Positions 44,946 through 53,488 of a stretch of DNA of 64,000 nt are shown here, one piece after another (the first letter of the stretch is position 1; each line of letters opens with the position of its first letter). Below the pieces are notes generated by a model. That model did not search any database. It saw only the letters and a list, made by a program, of their open reading frames with translations, and was not told the DNA's origin. The translations under genes and the position numbers were made by a program. This DNA is from UA16 sp002292325 (GTDB lineage: Bacteria; Bacteroidota; Bacteroidia; Flavobacteriales_D; Sanyastnellaceae). The stretch spans positions 186,001 through 250,000 of the forward strand of contig CALSRC010000012.1 in assembly GCA_943788645.1 (NCBI GenBank). The letters are read 5' to 3'.

Positions 44946-46361
44946 ATGCTTGAGAAAATGATCAATGATACATTGGAGCTGGATTTAAAATCGCTTGTGT
45001 CGCGTCTTTCAGAATTGGCGCCAAAACCGCTAACCTACAGGACGTTATGCGATTGGGTAGAGGGCATAGAATGGAGAGCGAGTGATTGGAAGAAACACGT
45101 GCCTTCCGTCACGGATTCCAATGAATATGCGCGAAATATTTTGTGTTTGGAGCCTTTCGAGATCGTGCTGTTGCATTGGCCGCCTGGCGTGGAAAGTGCG
45201 GTCCACCATCATTCGGGCTTCTGGGGTACGGTCATTTGCCTTGATGGAATGCTCGAAAATGTCACCTATCGCATGCGGGATGGCAAACTTGAGATTCAGG
45301 ATGTGCTGCGCGCGCACCCCGGTGGTGTTGTTCCAGAGCCCGATGGCACGATCCATAAAATCCGCAACGGAAGTAAATCATCCGCCTTGGTCACGTTGCA
45401 TTTTTACAGTCCAGCCCTGGCCGATTTGGATGGGTTGGTTCTTTATGACCTACCAACAGGTCGGAAGTTTACTTGCAACAAGGAGGCTCAGACCGCCTCT
45501 GTTCATTTGAGCGAAAACCATTACCACAGCATTGAGCCAAAAGCTTTTGAATACAAGGAATTGAATGTGGCTTCTCATGTCCAATGCAATGTCGTTCCCA
45601 AGCCCAGTGCTCCTGCCATAGAGCAGATGGTGATGGACTATTTTGCGGAGCATGCCAACCGCTATGATGAGTTGGATGATCAAATTCAAAAGCGCAAGCA
45701 ATACACGGAAGGCATAGATGATCGAATCGCCGATGACCTCCGTGCTTTGCAAGAGGTTCATTCTGTAAGCCGTGTCATGCATTTGGCATGCGGAACAGGG
45801 CGCAGAGCAATTGAGGTGCAATCCAAGTCCGGATTGAACTATGAAATGGTTGGCCTTGACCTTTGCGATGACATGTCGGACCAAGCTAAAGCCCGCGGAC
45901 TGAGTGTACGGGTAGGGTCACTTCGAGATCCTTCCACTTGGTTAGAGAAGGAAGCATTTGATGCGGTTACCTTGCTTTATGCATACGGTCACTTACCCAA
46001 TGAGGAAATACGACAGGGGGTCATTCAGAGTGCTTTTGACATGCTCAAACCCGGTGGACGTTTTTATTTCGACGCATTCGATGTAGCGGATCCCAATGAA
46101 TGGGGCCCAGAAGCGATCAGTCAATTTGAAATGCAACGTTTGTACAATCAAGGCTATGAATCTGGGGATGTTTTCTACCGTAGAGCGAAAGGAGAACATT
46201 TGGCTTTTTTACATTATTGCACTGCGAATCAATTGGAGGAAATGATGGGTGCTTCGGGATTTTGCAACATCCAATTGACAACCATTGGCTACGATCAATC
46301 ATCGGGTGTTGAATCGAGTGAGGGAAAACTATTCGTCTCAGGAACCAAGCCCATGACTTAA
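44946..46361 (+). CDS. Cysteine dioxygenase-like/SAM methyltransferase fusion
   Basis: Residues ~1-170 form a cupin of the cysteine dioxygenase family: iron ligands in HHHSG (87-89) and DGTIHKIRN (His137), and the conserved Tyr in LHFYSP (154). CDO converts cysteine to cysteine sulfinate. Residues ~225-471 are a class I SAM-dependent methyltransferase (motif I MHLACGTGRRA; motif II GLDLCDDM; FDMLKPGGRFYFD). The linker carries no domain. The fusion suggests methylation of a thiol-derived product or of a related small thiol; the true substrate is unknown. A possible promoter (TTTG at 44904, TATCTTCC at 44929, 21-bp spacing) lies just upstream. The next gene starts 3 bp after the stop. Confidence 0.85.
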   Translation: MLEKMINDTLELDLKSLVSRLSELAPKPLTYRTLCDWVEGIEWRASDWKKHVPSVTDSNEYARNILCLEPFEIVLLHWPPGVESAVHHHSGFWGTVICLDGMLENVTYRMRDGKLEIQDVLRAHPGGVVPEPDGTIHKIRNGSKSSALVTLHFYSPALADLDGLVLYDLPTGRKFTCNKEAQTASVHLSENHYHSIEPKAFEYKELNVASHVQCNVVPKPSAPAIEQMVMDYFAEHANRYDELDDQIQKRKQYTEGIDDRIADDLRALQEVHSVSRVMHLACGTGRRAIEVQSKSGLNYEMVGLDLCDDMSDQAKARGLSVRVGSLRDPSTWLEKEAFDAVTLLYAYGHLPNEEIRQGVIQSAFDMLKPGGRFYFDAFDVADPNEWGPEAISQFEMQRLYNQGYESGDVFYRRAKGEHLAFLHYCTANQLEEMMGASGFCNIQLTTIGYDQSSGVESSEGKLFVSGTKPMT

Positions 46362-46364
46362 TTT

Positions 46365-47423
46365 ATGCGAATGAACACGTCCATCATCAAGGGTTGGCTT
46401 ATGCTGATGATCATTTTTGCAACGGGGTGCAGCGATTTGGAATCACCTACTGGATCAGGTGATTCCAATATGGAGCGCAGGGATTGGGCCATTGCGATTC
46501 ATGGCGGTGCTGGTTATTTCGGTGAGAAGGATTTGACGGACGAACAAGAAAGAGCTTACACGGAGTCACTTTCTGCGGCACTCAGTATTGGAGAGGAAAT
46601 GCTCGCGGCTGGCTCGGGGGCGGTGGACGTGGTAGAATCGGTCATCCGCATGCTCGAAGATGATTCACTTTTCAATGCTGGCAGGGGTGCAGTCTTCACA
46701 GCAGAAGGCGTCCAGGAATTGGATGCTTCGATAGCTGATGGAGCATCTCGAAACTGCGGTGCGATCACAGGAATTCGCGGCTTCAGGCATCCGATATCTG
46801 TGGCGCGATCAGTTATGGATTCGAGTGATCATGTATTTTTTAGCGGTCATGGTGCGGGTGAATTTGCCTTATCCATGGGGCACGAAGAAGCTGGAGATGA
46901 TTGGTTTTGGACGCAAAAAGCATTTCGACGATACGAGCGTGCCAAGGCCAAATCTGAGCAAAAAAATGAAGGGCTTGATAAGAAGAAAGGGACCGTGGGA
47001 TGCACGGTGCTAGATCAAGCAGGTCACCTTGCCGCGGGCACTTCGACTGGAGGGATGACCTACAAGCAACACGGTCGCATTGGAGACAGTCCCATCATCG
47101 GGGCTGGGACATGGGCGGACGACCGATCGTGCGCGATTTCAGCAACAGGTTGGGGTGAGTACTTTATCCGGACGGGAGTTGCTCAAGACGTGCATGGAAG
47201 GATGCTGCACGGCAAGGAAACGTTAGCTCAAGCATGCAGAGGTGCAATCTTTGGTGAGATGGGTGAGTTGGGGGGAGACGGCGGAGTCGTCGGGGTCGAT
47301 GCCAAAGGCAACATCGCTCTCGTGTGCAATAGTTCAGGGATGTTCAGGGCATGGGCTATTCCCACAGAACGCGGTGTTGCGATGTTTGGTGCCACGCTTG
47401 AAGGCACCGTCGAAGTGCACTGA
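46365..47423 (+). CDS. Isoaspartyl peptidase/type 2 L-asparaginase, lipoprotein form
   Basis: An Ntn-hydrolase precursor: IAIHGGAGYF at the start of the fold, NAGRGAVF, and the autocleavage site KKGTVGCTVLDQAG with nucleophile Thr210, then GTSTGGMTYK and GRIGDSPIIGAG. After self-cleavage the new N-terminal Thr cleaves beta-aspartyl dipeptides or asparagine. The leader (LMLMIIFATGC) is a lipoprotein signal, unlike the cytoplasmic E. coli IaaA, so it acts in the periplasm or on the outer membrane. It is probably cotranscribed with the fusion gene upstream. Confidence 0.9.
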   Translation: MRMNTSIIKGWLMLMIIFATGCSDLESPTGSGDSNMERRDWAIAIHGGAGYFGEKDLTDEQERAYTESLSAALSIGEEMLAAGSGAVDVVESVIRMLEDDSLFNAGRGAVFTAEGVQELDASIADGASRNCGAITGIRGFRHPISVARSVMDSSDHVFFSGHGAGEFALSMGHEEAGDDWFWTQKAFRRYERAKAKSEQKNEGLDKKKGTVGCTVLDQAGHLAAGTSTGGMTYKQHGRIGDSPIIGAGTWADDRSCAISATGWGEYFIRTGVAQDVHGRMLHGKETLAQACRGAIFGEMGELGGDGGVVGVDAKGNIALVCNSSGMFRAWAIPTERGVAMFGATLEGTVEVH

Positions 47424-47434
47424 GCCAGGTGAAT

Positions 47435-48280
47435 CTATTCCGGCGTTTTGCTCGTCAAACTGCGGTGAAGAATTAAAACCAATACCGCTAAAATACCGCT
47501 CGTCAACTCGTACGACAGCGCATGCCATGCTTCAAGAGCCAAGGCCCTGCGAAGCAAAATGGTACCCACGATGAACCCGCAGTTTCGAAGTACCAAGCCA
47601 AAATCATTCAGGTAGCGGAAGGATATCACGAGGAGCAATACGTCAATCAGGATGAGTGCTGTGAAGAAATCATTGTAGAAAAAGTCGTTGGGGTCATGGA
47701 TTTCGCTGATTGGCTGCATAAGCACTTCTTGGCCCCAAGTGAGCACGGACCATGCACTCAACACGACTAAATAGACAAAAAGAAAACCGGCCAGTATTTT
47801 CTTGATATCAATGAACCTATTGAGGTCCACCTCTTCAATTCTAGCAGCTCTTCGCGGAAGAATCCGGTAGAAAAGAGCGAGTATTCCGCCCAGTGCGACA
47901 GCACCAAGCAAATGCGGAAAGAAATCCGCCTCCCAAGGCCACTTGGAGGTAAAGTCTACATCTTTGAAAACCGACCGGATCTCAATCAATGCGACGATTT
48001 CCATTTGCTTTCCCATGGATCGGGCAAAACTGGTGGGCAGGTAGTAGATAAGGAGGTAGACTTCCGCGACAAGGATGGCTGAAAATGGGGTGTACAAAGT
48101 TTGCAGCGGGTGTCCAAAGTATGCTGAGGTCCAGTTCAACTCCAGAACTTGATTCAGACCAAATAAGACAAGGTGAATTAAGAACATGCCCAAGGCAAAT
48201 GCCACAAGACCCCTCTCGATGCGCTCTTTTGTAGCCTCTGAGAGAATAATTTCAGATTTGGACCGTAGAAATTGAAGCAT
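47435..48280 (-). CDS. Integral membrane protein of unknown function
   Basis: About six to seven hydrophobic segments in 281 residues (for example VAFALGMFLIHLVLFGL, HLLGAVALGGILALFY, ILAGFLFVYLVVLSAW, FFTALILIDVLLLVIS). An amphipathic N-terminus and a loop with FKDVDFTSKWPWEADFFPH face the membrane surface. No family is recognised. It is convergent with the isoaspartyl peptidase gene. Confidence 0.7.
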   Translation of the reverse strand: MLQFLRSKSEIILSEATKERIERGLVAFALGMFLIHLVLFGLNQVLELNWTSAYFGHPLQTLYTPFSAILVAEVYLLIYYLPTSFARSMGKQMEIVALIEIRSVFKDVDFTSKWPWEADFFPHLLGAVALGGILALFYRILPRRAARIEEVDLNRFIDIKKILAGFLFVYLVVLSAWSVLTWGQEVLMQPISEIHDPNDFFYNDFFTALILIDVLLLVISFRYLNDFGLVLRNCGFIVGTILLRRALALEAWHALSYELTSGILAVLVLILHRSLTSKTPE

Positions 48281-48499
48281 GTAGGTAGCTGTTAACCAAT
48301 AAACTAAACATTCTTTACGGCGTCTTGTTCAAAAGCATGAATCCGAGAACACAAAAAACAACTGCATTGGCTGCATTTCAAGCAGGTTTGCTTCGCTCTT
48401 AACGCTCACAGAACACCAACACGTCTTGAATATTTTTTGGGAACAATCGGAACATTTTACAGGCAGAAGAAGTTAATTTTACTCCCCGAACGCTGTTCA

Positions 48500-48823
48500 A
48501 TGAGACAATCAATAGCCCACGTCCTGATCACCTTGACAATTGCCTGTTGGGCTTTTGTCCCAGCGATGCAGCTAATAGACTTTGCGTTCGAAGATGAGGT
48601 CGTTTGGAATGTAATCGACGGAGCGGAAGAAGACCGGAATGAGGAGAACAAAGGCGAAGAGAAGGGAGAGGCGGATGATGAGGGGAAGAAGTGGTCTTCG
48701 GAATCCATGGACCGTGCTCAGGAGATGATGTTTGATGAGGCGTGGGCGCGTGCGGATGATCGAGGCAATTGGGATTCACCACAACTTAAGGGTCACCTCG
48801 AACCCCCGGAATGCTGCGTATGA
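48500..48823 (+). CDS. Small exported, highly charged protein
   Basis: Starts MRQSIAHVLITLTIACWAFV, an N-terminal hydrophobic segment that may be a signal peptide or anchor, followed by a very acidic and Lys/Glu-rich stretch (EEDRNEENKGEEKGEADD) and a tail rich in Trp and Asp. No family recognised. It is likely periplasmic or membrane-anchored; it ends PPECCV. The frame is open to 48437, but the hydrophobic start fixes 48500. Confidence 0.5.
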   Translation: MRQSIAHVLITLTIACWAFVPAMQLIDFAFEDEVVWNVIDGAEEDRNEENKGEEKGEADDEGKKWSSESMDRAQEMMFDEAWARADDRGNWDSPQLKGHLEPPECCV

Positions 48824-48895
48824 TTTAATGCTGCAACTGCTGCGGCAATCTTGAGTTTTCGGACTCGCTGAGCGTTTCATTCAAATTTTTTTCTG

Positions 48896-50455
48896 ATGTT
48901 TAAGTATTTAGCAAAGGATGTTCCAGCATCCTTGGTTGTTTTTTTGGTTGCACTTCCTCTTTGTTTGGGAATTGCCTTGGCTTCTGGCGCTGACCCCATA
49001 GCGGGTTTAATTGCCGGTATCATTGGAGGTATCGTGGTAGGTTTTATCAGTGGATCGGCCATTGGTGTTAGTGGCCCTGCTGCTGGACTTGCGGTCATTG
49101 TTTTGAATGGCATACAATCCATGCCTTCTTATGAGGTGTTCTTGTTAGCTGTGGTCATTGGAGGCCTTGTCCAGTTGCTTCTTGGATTTCTAAAAGCAGG
49201 AATCATTGGTTTTTACTTCCCATCGTCGGTGATTCAGGGAATGTTGTCAGCCATTGGTTTGATCATCATCCTCAAACAGATTCCTCACGCCTTTGGTTAC
49301 GATGCTGAGCCTGAAGGGTCTCTGGGGTTTGCTCAAGATGCAACGCACAACACCTTCACCGACCTGTCTTTCATGTTGGATGGGATCCAACCCATTGCCC
49401 TGAGCATTGCTGCAGTTGGACTTGCGGTTTTGATTTTGTGGGAACAGCCATTTATGAAACGATTGACGTGGACGCAATATCTGCCGGGCTCACTGGTAGC
49501 GGTCCTGTCAGGAATCGGCTTGCATTTGGTGACCCGGGATGGAGCTTCCGGTTTGGGGGCGGATCACCTGGTCCAAATTCCAATGATTGTCAATGGATGG
49601 TCGGATGTGGTGAGGGTGCCCGAATTTGGTGCGTGGAATCGAAGTGATGTGTGGATTTTGGGAATCACCATCGCCATTGTAGCGTCGCTGGAGACGCTCC
49701 TTTGCGTGGAAGCAACGGATAAATTAGATCCTGAAAAGCGCATTACGCCGACCAATCGTGAATTAATCGCTCAAGGAACAGGAAATGTTTTGTCCGGTCT
49801 GATCGGTGGCCTGCCAATCACTCAGGTTATTGTCAGAAGTTCAGCCAATATCCAAAGTGGAGGAAAGACCAAAATGTCGGCAATTTTGCACGGGTTTTTG
49901 TTGCTCGGTTCGGTGTTTCTTATTCCGAATTTGTTGAATCTCATTCCGTTGTCAAGTTTAGCAGCGGTGCTGCTGTTGGTTGGATACAAACTTGCAAAAC
50001 CCGCCCAGTTCAAAGCCATCGCCAAGCAAGGAGCGAGGCAGTTTCTGCCCTTTGTTATTACCGTTTTGGCCATCCTTTTCACTGATTTGTTGGTCGGCAT
50101 CGGCATCGGCATTCTTGCGGCGCTGCTCGTGATTCTTTACGATCATTTTCACCAGCCCATCATTGACTTTGAATTGGACGATGTCAACAAACGATGTATC
50201 ATTCATCTAGGAGAAGATGTGACGTTCATGCACAAGGTGGGCATTCGAAAATTGTTTGAATCTGTGCCGAAGGAGTTTAAGATGGTCATCGATGCCAATC
50301 GAACGGTCCGCATGGATTCCGATGTGCGCCTGATCATCAACGAATGGTTGGACCGTGCCCGTGCAGATGGCTGGGATTGGTCCGTGGAGAATGGAGAAGA
50401 CAACCCATCCCGCTCCAAGCCACTCGCTAAATTCGCTCGAAAACTAGGAGGTTAA
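48896..50455 (+). CDS. SulP-family anion transporter
   Basis: About 11-12 membrane helices starting KDVPASLVVFLVALPLCLGIALASG, then GIIGGIVVGFISGSAIGVSGPAAG, which is the SulP transport core (anion-binding region around GPAAG). The C-terminal ~110 residues form a short STAS-like domain (about 430-519). SulP proteins carry sulfate or bicarbonate; bacterial members with this GLPIT(Q) pattern are often bicarbonate/sodium symporters, but the anion cannot be read from sequence alone. Confidence 0.85.
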   Translation: MFKYLAKDVPASLVVFLVALPLCLGIALASGADPIAGLIAGIIGGIVVGFISGSAIGVSGPAAGLAVIVLNGIQSMPSYEVFLLAVVIGGLVQLLLGFLKAGIIGFYFPSSVIQGMLSAIGLIIILKQIPHAFGYDAEPEGSLGFAQDATHNTFTDLSFMLDGIQPIALSIAAVGLAVLILWEQPFMKRLTWTQYLPGSLVAVLSGIGLHLVTRDGASGLGADHLVQIPMIVNGWSDVVRVPEFGAWNRSDVWILGITIAIVASLETLLCVEATDKLDPEKRITPTNRELIAQGTGNVLSGLIGGLPITQVIVRSSANIQSGGKTKMSAILHGFLLLGSVFLIPNLLNLIPLSSLAAVLLLVGYKLAKPAQFKAIAKQGARQFLPFVITVLAILFTDLLVGIGIGILAALLVILYDHFHQPIIDFELDDVNKRCIIHLGEDVTFMHKVGIRKLFESVPKEFKMVIDANRTVRMDSDVRLIINEWLDRARADGWDWSVENGEDNPSRSKPLAKFARKLGG

Positions 50456-50489
50456 TTCACGCATTTGCCGGACATCCTGGGGCTGCCTG

Positions 50490-51269
50490 CTACTCAAGGT
50501 GCAGTGTGAGCCCCAGGTCTGGCCGGTTGGTAATGATGGCATGAATACCAAGTGATTTGAGGCGTTGCATTTCGCGTACGTCGTCGACCGTCCATCGCCA
50601 GATTTCAATGTTCTTTTCAGCGGCTTCTTTTAGAAAAGCATGATCCAACTGAGTCTTTCCTCCAACACCCAAAGCGGTTGCGTGCAAGGCCAGGCATTCG
50701 TTTAAGTCCTCACTGCGCGCCTTGGATTTGAGAAACAGCAGCTTCAAATCCGGTGCCAACGAGTGAATAGAACGGAGTACTTCGGGCAAAAAGGAGAATA
50801 TAACGACTTCCTTTTCCATGTTCCATTTTGCGATGTCGGCGATGATGGCCGATTCAATGCCCGCTACCTTGATTTCAACGCAAACGCCGATGCGTCCTTT
50901 TGCCAATTCAAGTGCTTGACTGAGCGTAGGCAGGGACTCGTGCTGAAAGTCCAGTCCAAACTTGGATGGATAGCCGATTCTAACAGATTGCAGTTCCTGA
51001 TCCGTGTAACCATCCGTACGTCCAAGTTCACTGCAGGAAGTGGTGCGTTCCAAGCTCTCATCGTGGATGACGATGGGAGTACCATTGGCACTGCGCTGAA
51101 CGTCGAGTTCCAGGAAGGGAGCACCTATTTCGATCGCTCTTTCAAATGCAGAAAGAGAATTCTCCGGAGCGAGATGAGAATATCCACGGTGAGCGACAAT
51201 GAGCGGCGATTGCGACATGACTTGAGGAATGAAGGTGATCAGGAATCCAAAGAATGCAAGTCGCGTCAT
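50490..51269 (-). CDS. Glycerophosphodiester phosphodiesterase
   Basis: GDPD family: AHRGYSHLAPENSLSAFERAI, the catalytic HRG and E-N-S motifs, ELDVQRSANGTPIVIHDE (metal-binding E-x-D and His), and VEIK. The signal peptide (MTRLAFFGFLITFIPQVMSQ) exports it. It splits deacylated phospholipids into glycerol-3-phosphate and an alcohol. It is the last gene of the glycerol operon and overlaps the aquaporin gene by ATGA, which fixes ATG 51269 within the frame open to 51350. The product feeds GlpD directly. Confidence 0.9.
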   Translation of the reverse strand: MTRLAFFGFLITFIPQVMSQSPLIVAHRGYSHLAPENSLSAFERAIEIGAPFLELDVQRSANGTPIVIHDESLERTTSCSELGRTDGYTDQELQSVRIGYPSKFGLDFQHESLPTLSQALELAKGRIGVCVEIKVAGIESAIIADIAKWNMEKEVVIFSFLPEVLRSIHSLAPDLKLLFLKSKARSEDLNECLALHATALGVGGKTQLDHAFLKEAAEKNIEIWRWTVDDVREMQRLKSLGIHAIITNRPDLGLTLHLE

Positions 51270-51979
51270 GACAGCAGTAAATAGTGAATGCCGGATCCAA
51301 GGATTCCGCCTGTAATGGGACCTAAGACAGGCACCCAAGCATAGTCCCAATCGCTTGTTCCTTTGTTTCGAATGGGGAGCAATGCATGGGCTATGCGCGG
51401 ACCCAAGTCACGAGCTGGATTGATGGCATAGCCCGTGGGGCCGCCCAAGCCCATGCCAATGCCCATCACTAGCAAACCAACGGGCAGCGCGTCGAGTGCA
51501 CCTAAAGAAGACGAGGGTTCAGAAGCGCTCAAGGCTCCTAATACGAGCACAAAGGTTCCGATGGTCTCTGTCAAAAAGTTCGCAGGTTTATTGCGGATGG
51601 CGGGCGCTGTGCTAAAAACGGCGAGAATGGCTGCCTGATCCACGGTCTCACGAAAATGCGCTATGAAGGCGAGCCAAGCTGTAATGGCGCCGAAAAAGGC
51701 ACCAGCAATCTGGGCGAGGATGTATCCGGGCAGTAGTTCCATTCTCAAATCTCCGAACACAGCCACTCCAATGCTCACTGCGGGGTTGAGGTGGCCACTT
51801 CCGCCAAGGGCCGTGGCGGTATATACGCCCAAAAACACGGCAATTCCCCAGCCAATGGAGATGACGATCCAACCGGAGTTGTTTCCTTTGGTTTTAGCTA
51901 ATTCGAGGTTAGCATTGATGGCTGCACCTACCGTTATAAGCAAGTACGTTCCAATAAATTCTGCGATATAAGGTTGCAT
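51266..51979 (-). CDS. glpF: Aquaporin/glycerol facilitator (MIP family)
   Basis: Six membrane helices and both NPA boxes (GSGHLNPAVSIG and GYAINPARDLGPR). The residues after the second NPA (RDLGP) fit a glycerol facilitator, and the gene sits between glpD and the phosphodiesterase, supporting glycerol uptake. ATG 51979 (MQPYIAEFIGTYLL) is chosen over the TTG at 51991 because it matches the usual start of the family. Confidence 0.85.
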   Translation of the reverse strand: MQPYIAEFIGTYLLITVGAAINANLELAKTKGNNSGWIVISIGWGIAVFLGVYTATALGGSGHLNPAVSIGVAVFGDLRMELLPGYILAQIAGAFFGAITAWLAFIAHFRETVDQAAILAVFSTAPAIRNKPANFLTETIGTFVLVLGALSASEPSSSLGALDALPVGLLVMGIGMGLGGPTGYAINPARDLGPRIAHALLPIRNKGTSDWDYAWVPVLGPITGGILGSGIHYLLLS

Positions 51980-51991
51980 GAGGATGAACAA

Positions 51992-53488
51992 TCAATCGGC
52001 CGGAAGATACAATGCGGCGAAGGCATTGAAAGATTCAATTTGGAGATTTTGCCATTCTGGATCTCGATCGAGCATTTCAGCAAGGCAAGAAGCAATAAAC
52101 GGAGCTCGTTTTATGGCATGGCGCGCATCCAATAGCAGCTGCCGGGTTCGCCTTGCCAAAAAATCCTCAACGGTGAGACAACTCGTGTGATCGACTTCAT
52201 GTTGAATGCGTTTGCGCAACGCATCATCATCTAAGTGTTCAACGGAAGGAGAGGCGACAAGGGTATTGTAATCAACCAAGCGAAGCATTCGGGTATCGGA
52301 AAGAACGATTTTTTCGTTGCTCATGCTCTTTATTTTACCCATCACGTCTGCAGCCATTTTGCGATAGGTCGTCCATTTTCCGCCTAAAATTGAAATTAAG
52401 CCTGAATCGCTGACACGAATCACATGATCGCGCGCTAGTTCAGCGGTTTTTTTATTCGATAACTTAACCAATGGACGAATGCCTGCAAATGCACTCAACA
52501 CATCGGAGCGATTGGGTGCCTTTTTCAAGTAGCGTTGGAGGTGATGCAGGATGAAATCAACTTCCGCATCCAGAGGTACCGGCTCTTTCAGAACAGAATC
52601 GACCGCTGTATCTGTGGTGCCAAGAATGATTTTTCCGTGCCACGGCACGGCAAATAGGATGCGTCCGTCATCTGTTTTGGGTATTAACATTGCCGTATCC
52701 CCCGGGAAAAAAGATGAATTGACCACTAAATGTGCTCCTTGACTGGGTTTGATAACGGGCTTGTGCTTCGGATTGTCGAGTGACATGACAGAATCACTAA
52801 AGGGGCCCGTCGCATTGATGATGAACCGTGCACGCACGCGGCATGTTTCGGATTCTATGGAGTTCTGAACTTCCACACCTTTTAGACCATTATTTTCATG
52901 AACAAAGGAGGTCACTTTGCAATAATTCAAGAGCGTTGCTCCGTAATGAACAGCAGTCTTGGCGAGCGACATGGCCAATTGTGCATCATCAAATTGGCCG
53001 TCATGGTAGCTAGCACCACCCGCAAGAAGGTCCGATTTTATGCCGGGTAACAAAGCGCTCGTCTCGGATTGGTTCAGCCATTCAGATCTTCCCAAACCTA
53101 GACGACCTGCCATTCGATCGTACACCTTGAGCCCTATGCTGTAGTACCAGGTATGCCAAGGTTTAAACGTTGGAAGAACGAATTTCATGTTGTGTACCAG
53201 ATGTGGTGCATTTTGCATGAGCAGCCCGCGTTCACGCAAGGATTCTTTGACCAATTTTATGTTTCCTTGCTGCAAATAGCGCACTCCTCCGTGGATAAGT
53301 TTGGTGCTTTTGCTCGATGTGCCTTTGGCAAAATCATCTCGCTCAAAAAGCACTGTTTTGAGTCCGCTCGAAGCAGCATGCACGGCGATGCCTAGCCCTG
53401 AGGCACCACCTCCAATGACCATGACGTCCCATTCCGTCTTCGAACGAACGCGACTCCAATGATCCCGACGTGATCCCATCCCACTCAT
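51992..53488 (-). CDS. glpD: Aerobic glycerol-3-phosphate dehydrogenase
   Basis: FAD-binding start (VMVIGGGASGLGIAVHAASSG), then FAKGTSSKSTKLIHGGVRYL, the GlpD signature, and LGTTDTAVDS and GGKWTTYRKMA in the C-terminal half. It oxidises glycerol-3-phosphate to dihydroxyacetone phosphate and passes electrons to the quinone pool at the membrane. It overlaps glpK by ATGA (53485-53488). Length (498 aa) fits. Confidence 0.95.
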   Translation of the reverse strand: MSGMGSRRDHWSRVRSKTEWDVMVIGGGASGLGIAVHAASSGLKTVLFERDDFAKGTSSKSTKLIHGGVRYLQQGNIKLVKESLRERGLLMQNAPHLVHNMKFVLPTFKPWHTWYYSIGLKVYDRMAGRLGLGRSEWLNQSETSALLPGIKSDLLAGGASYHDGQFDDAQLAMSLAKTAVHYGATLLNYCKVTSFVHENNGLKGVEVQNSIESETCRVRARFIINATGPFSDSVMSLDNPKHKPVIKPSQGAHLVVNSSFFPGDTAMLIPKTDDGRILFAVPWHGKIILGTTDTAVDSVLKEPVPLDAEVDFILHHLQRYLKKAPNRSDVLSAFAGIRPLVKLSNKKTAELARDHVIRVSDSGLISILGGKWTTYRKMAADVMGKIKSMSNEKIVLSDTRMLRLVDYNTLVASPSVEHLDDDALRKRIQHEVDHTSCLTVEDFLARRTRQLLLDARHAIKRAPFIASCLAEMLDRDPEWQNLQIESFNAFAALYLPAD

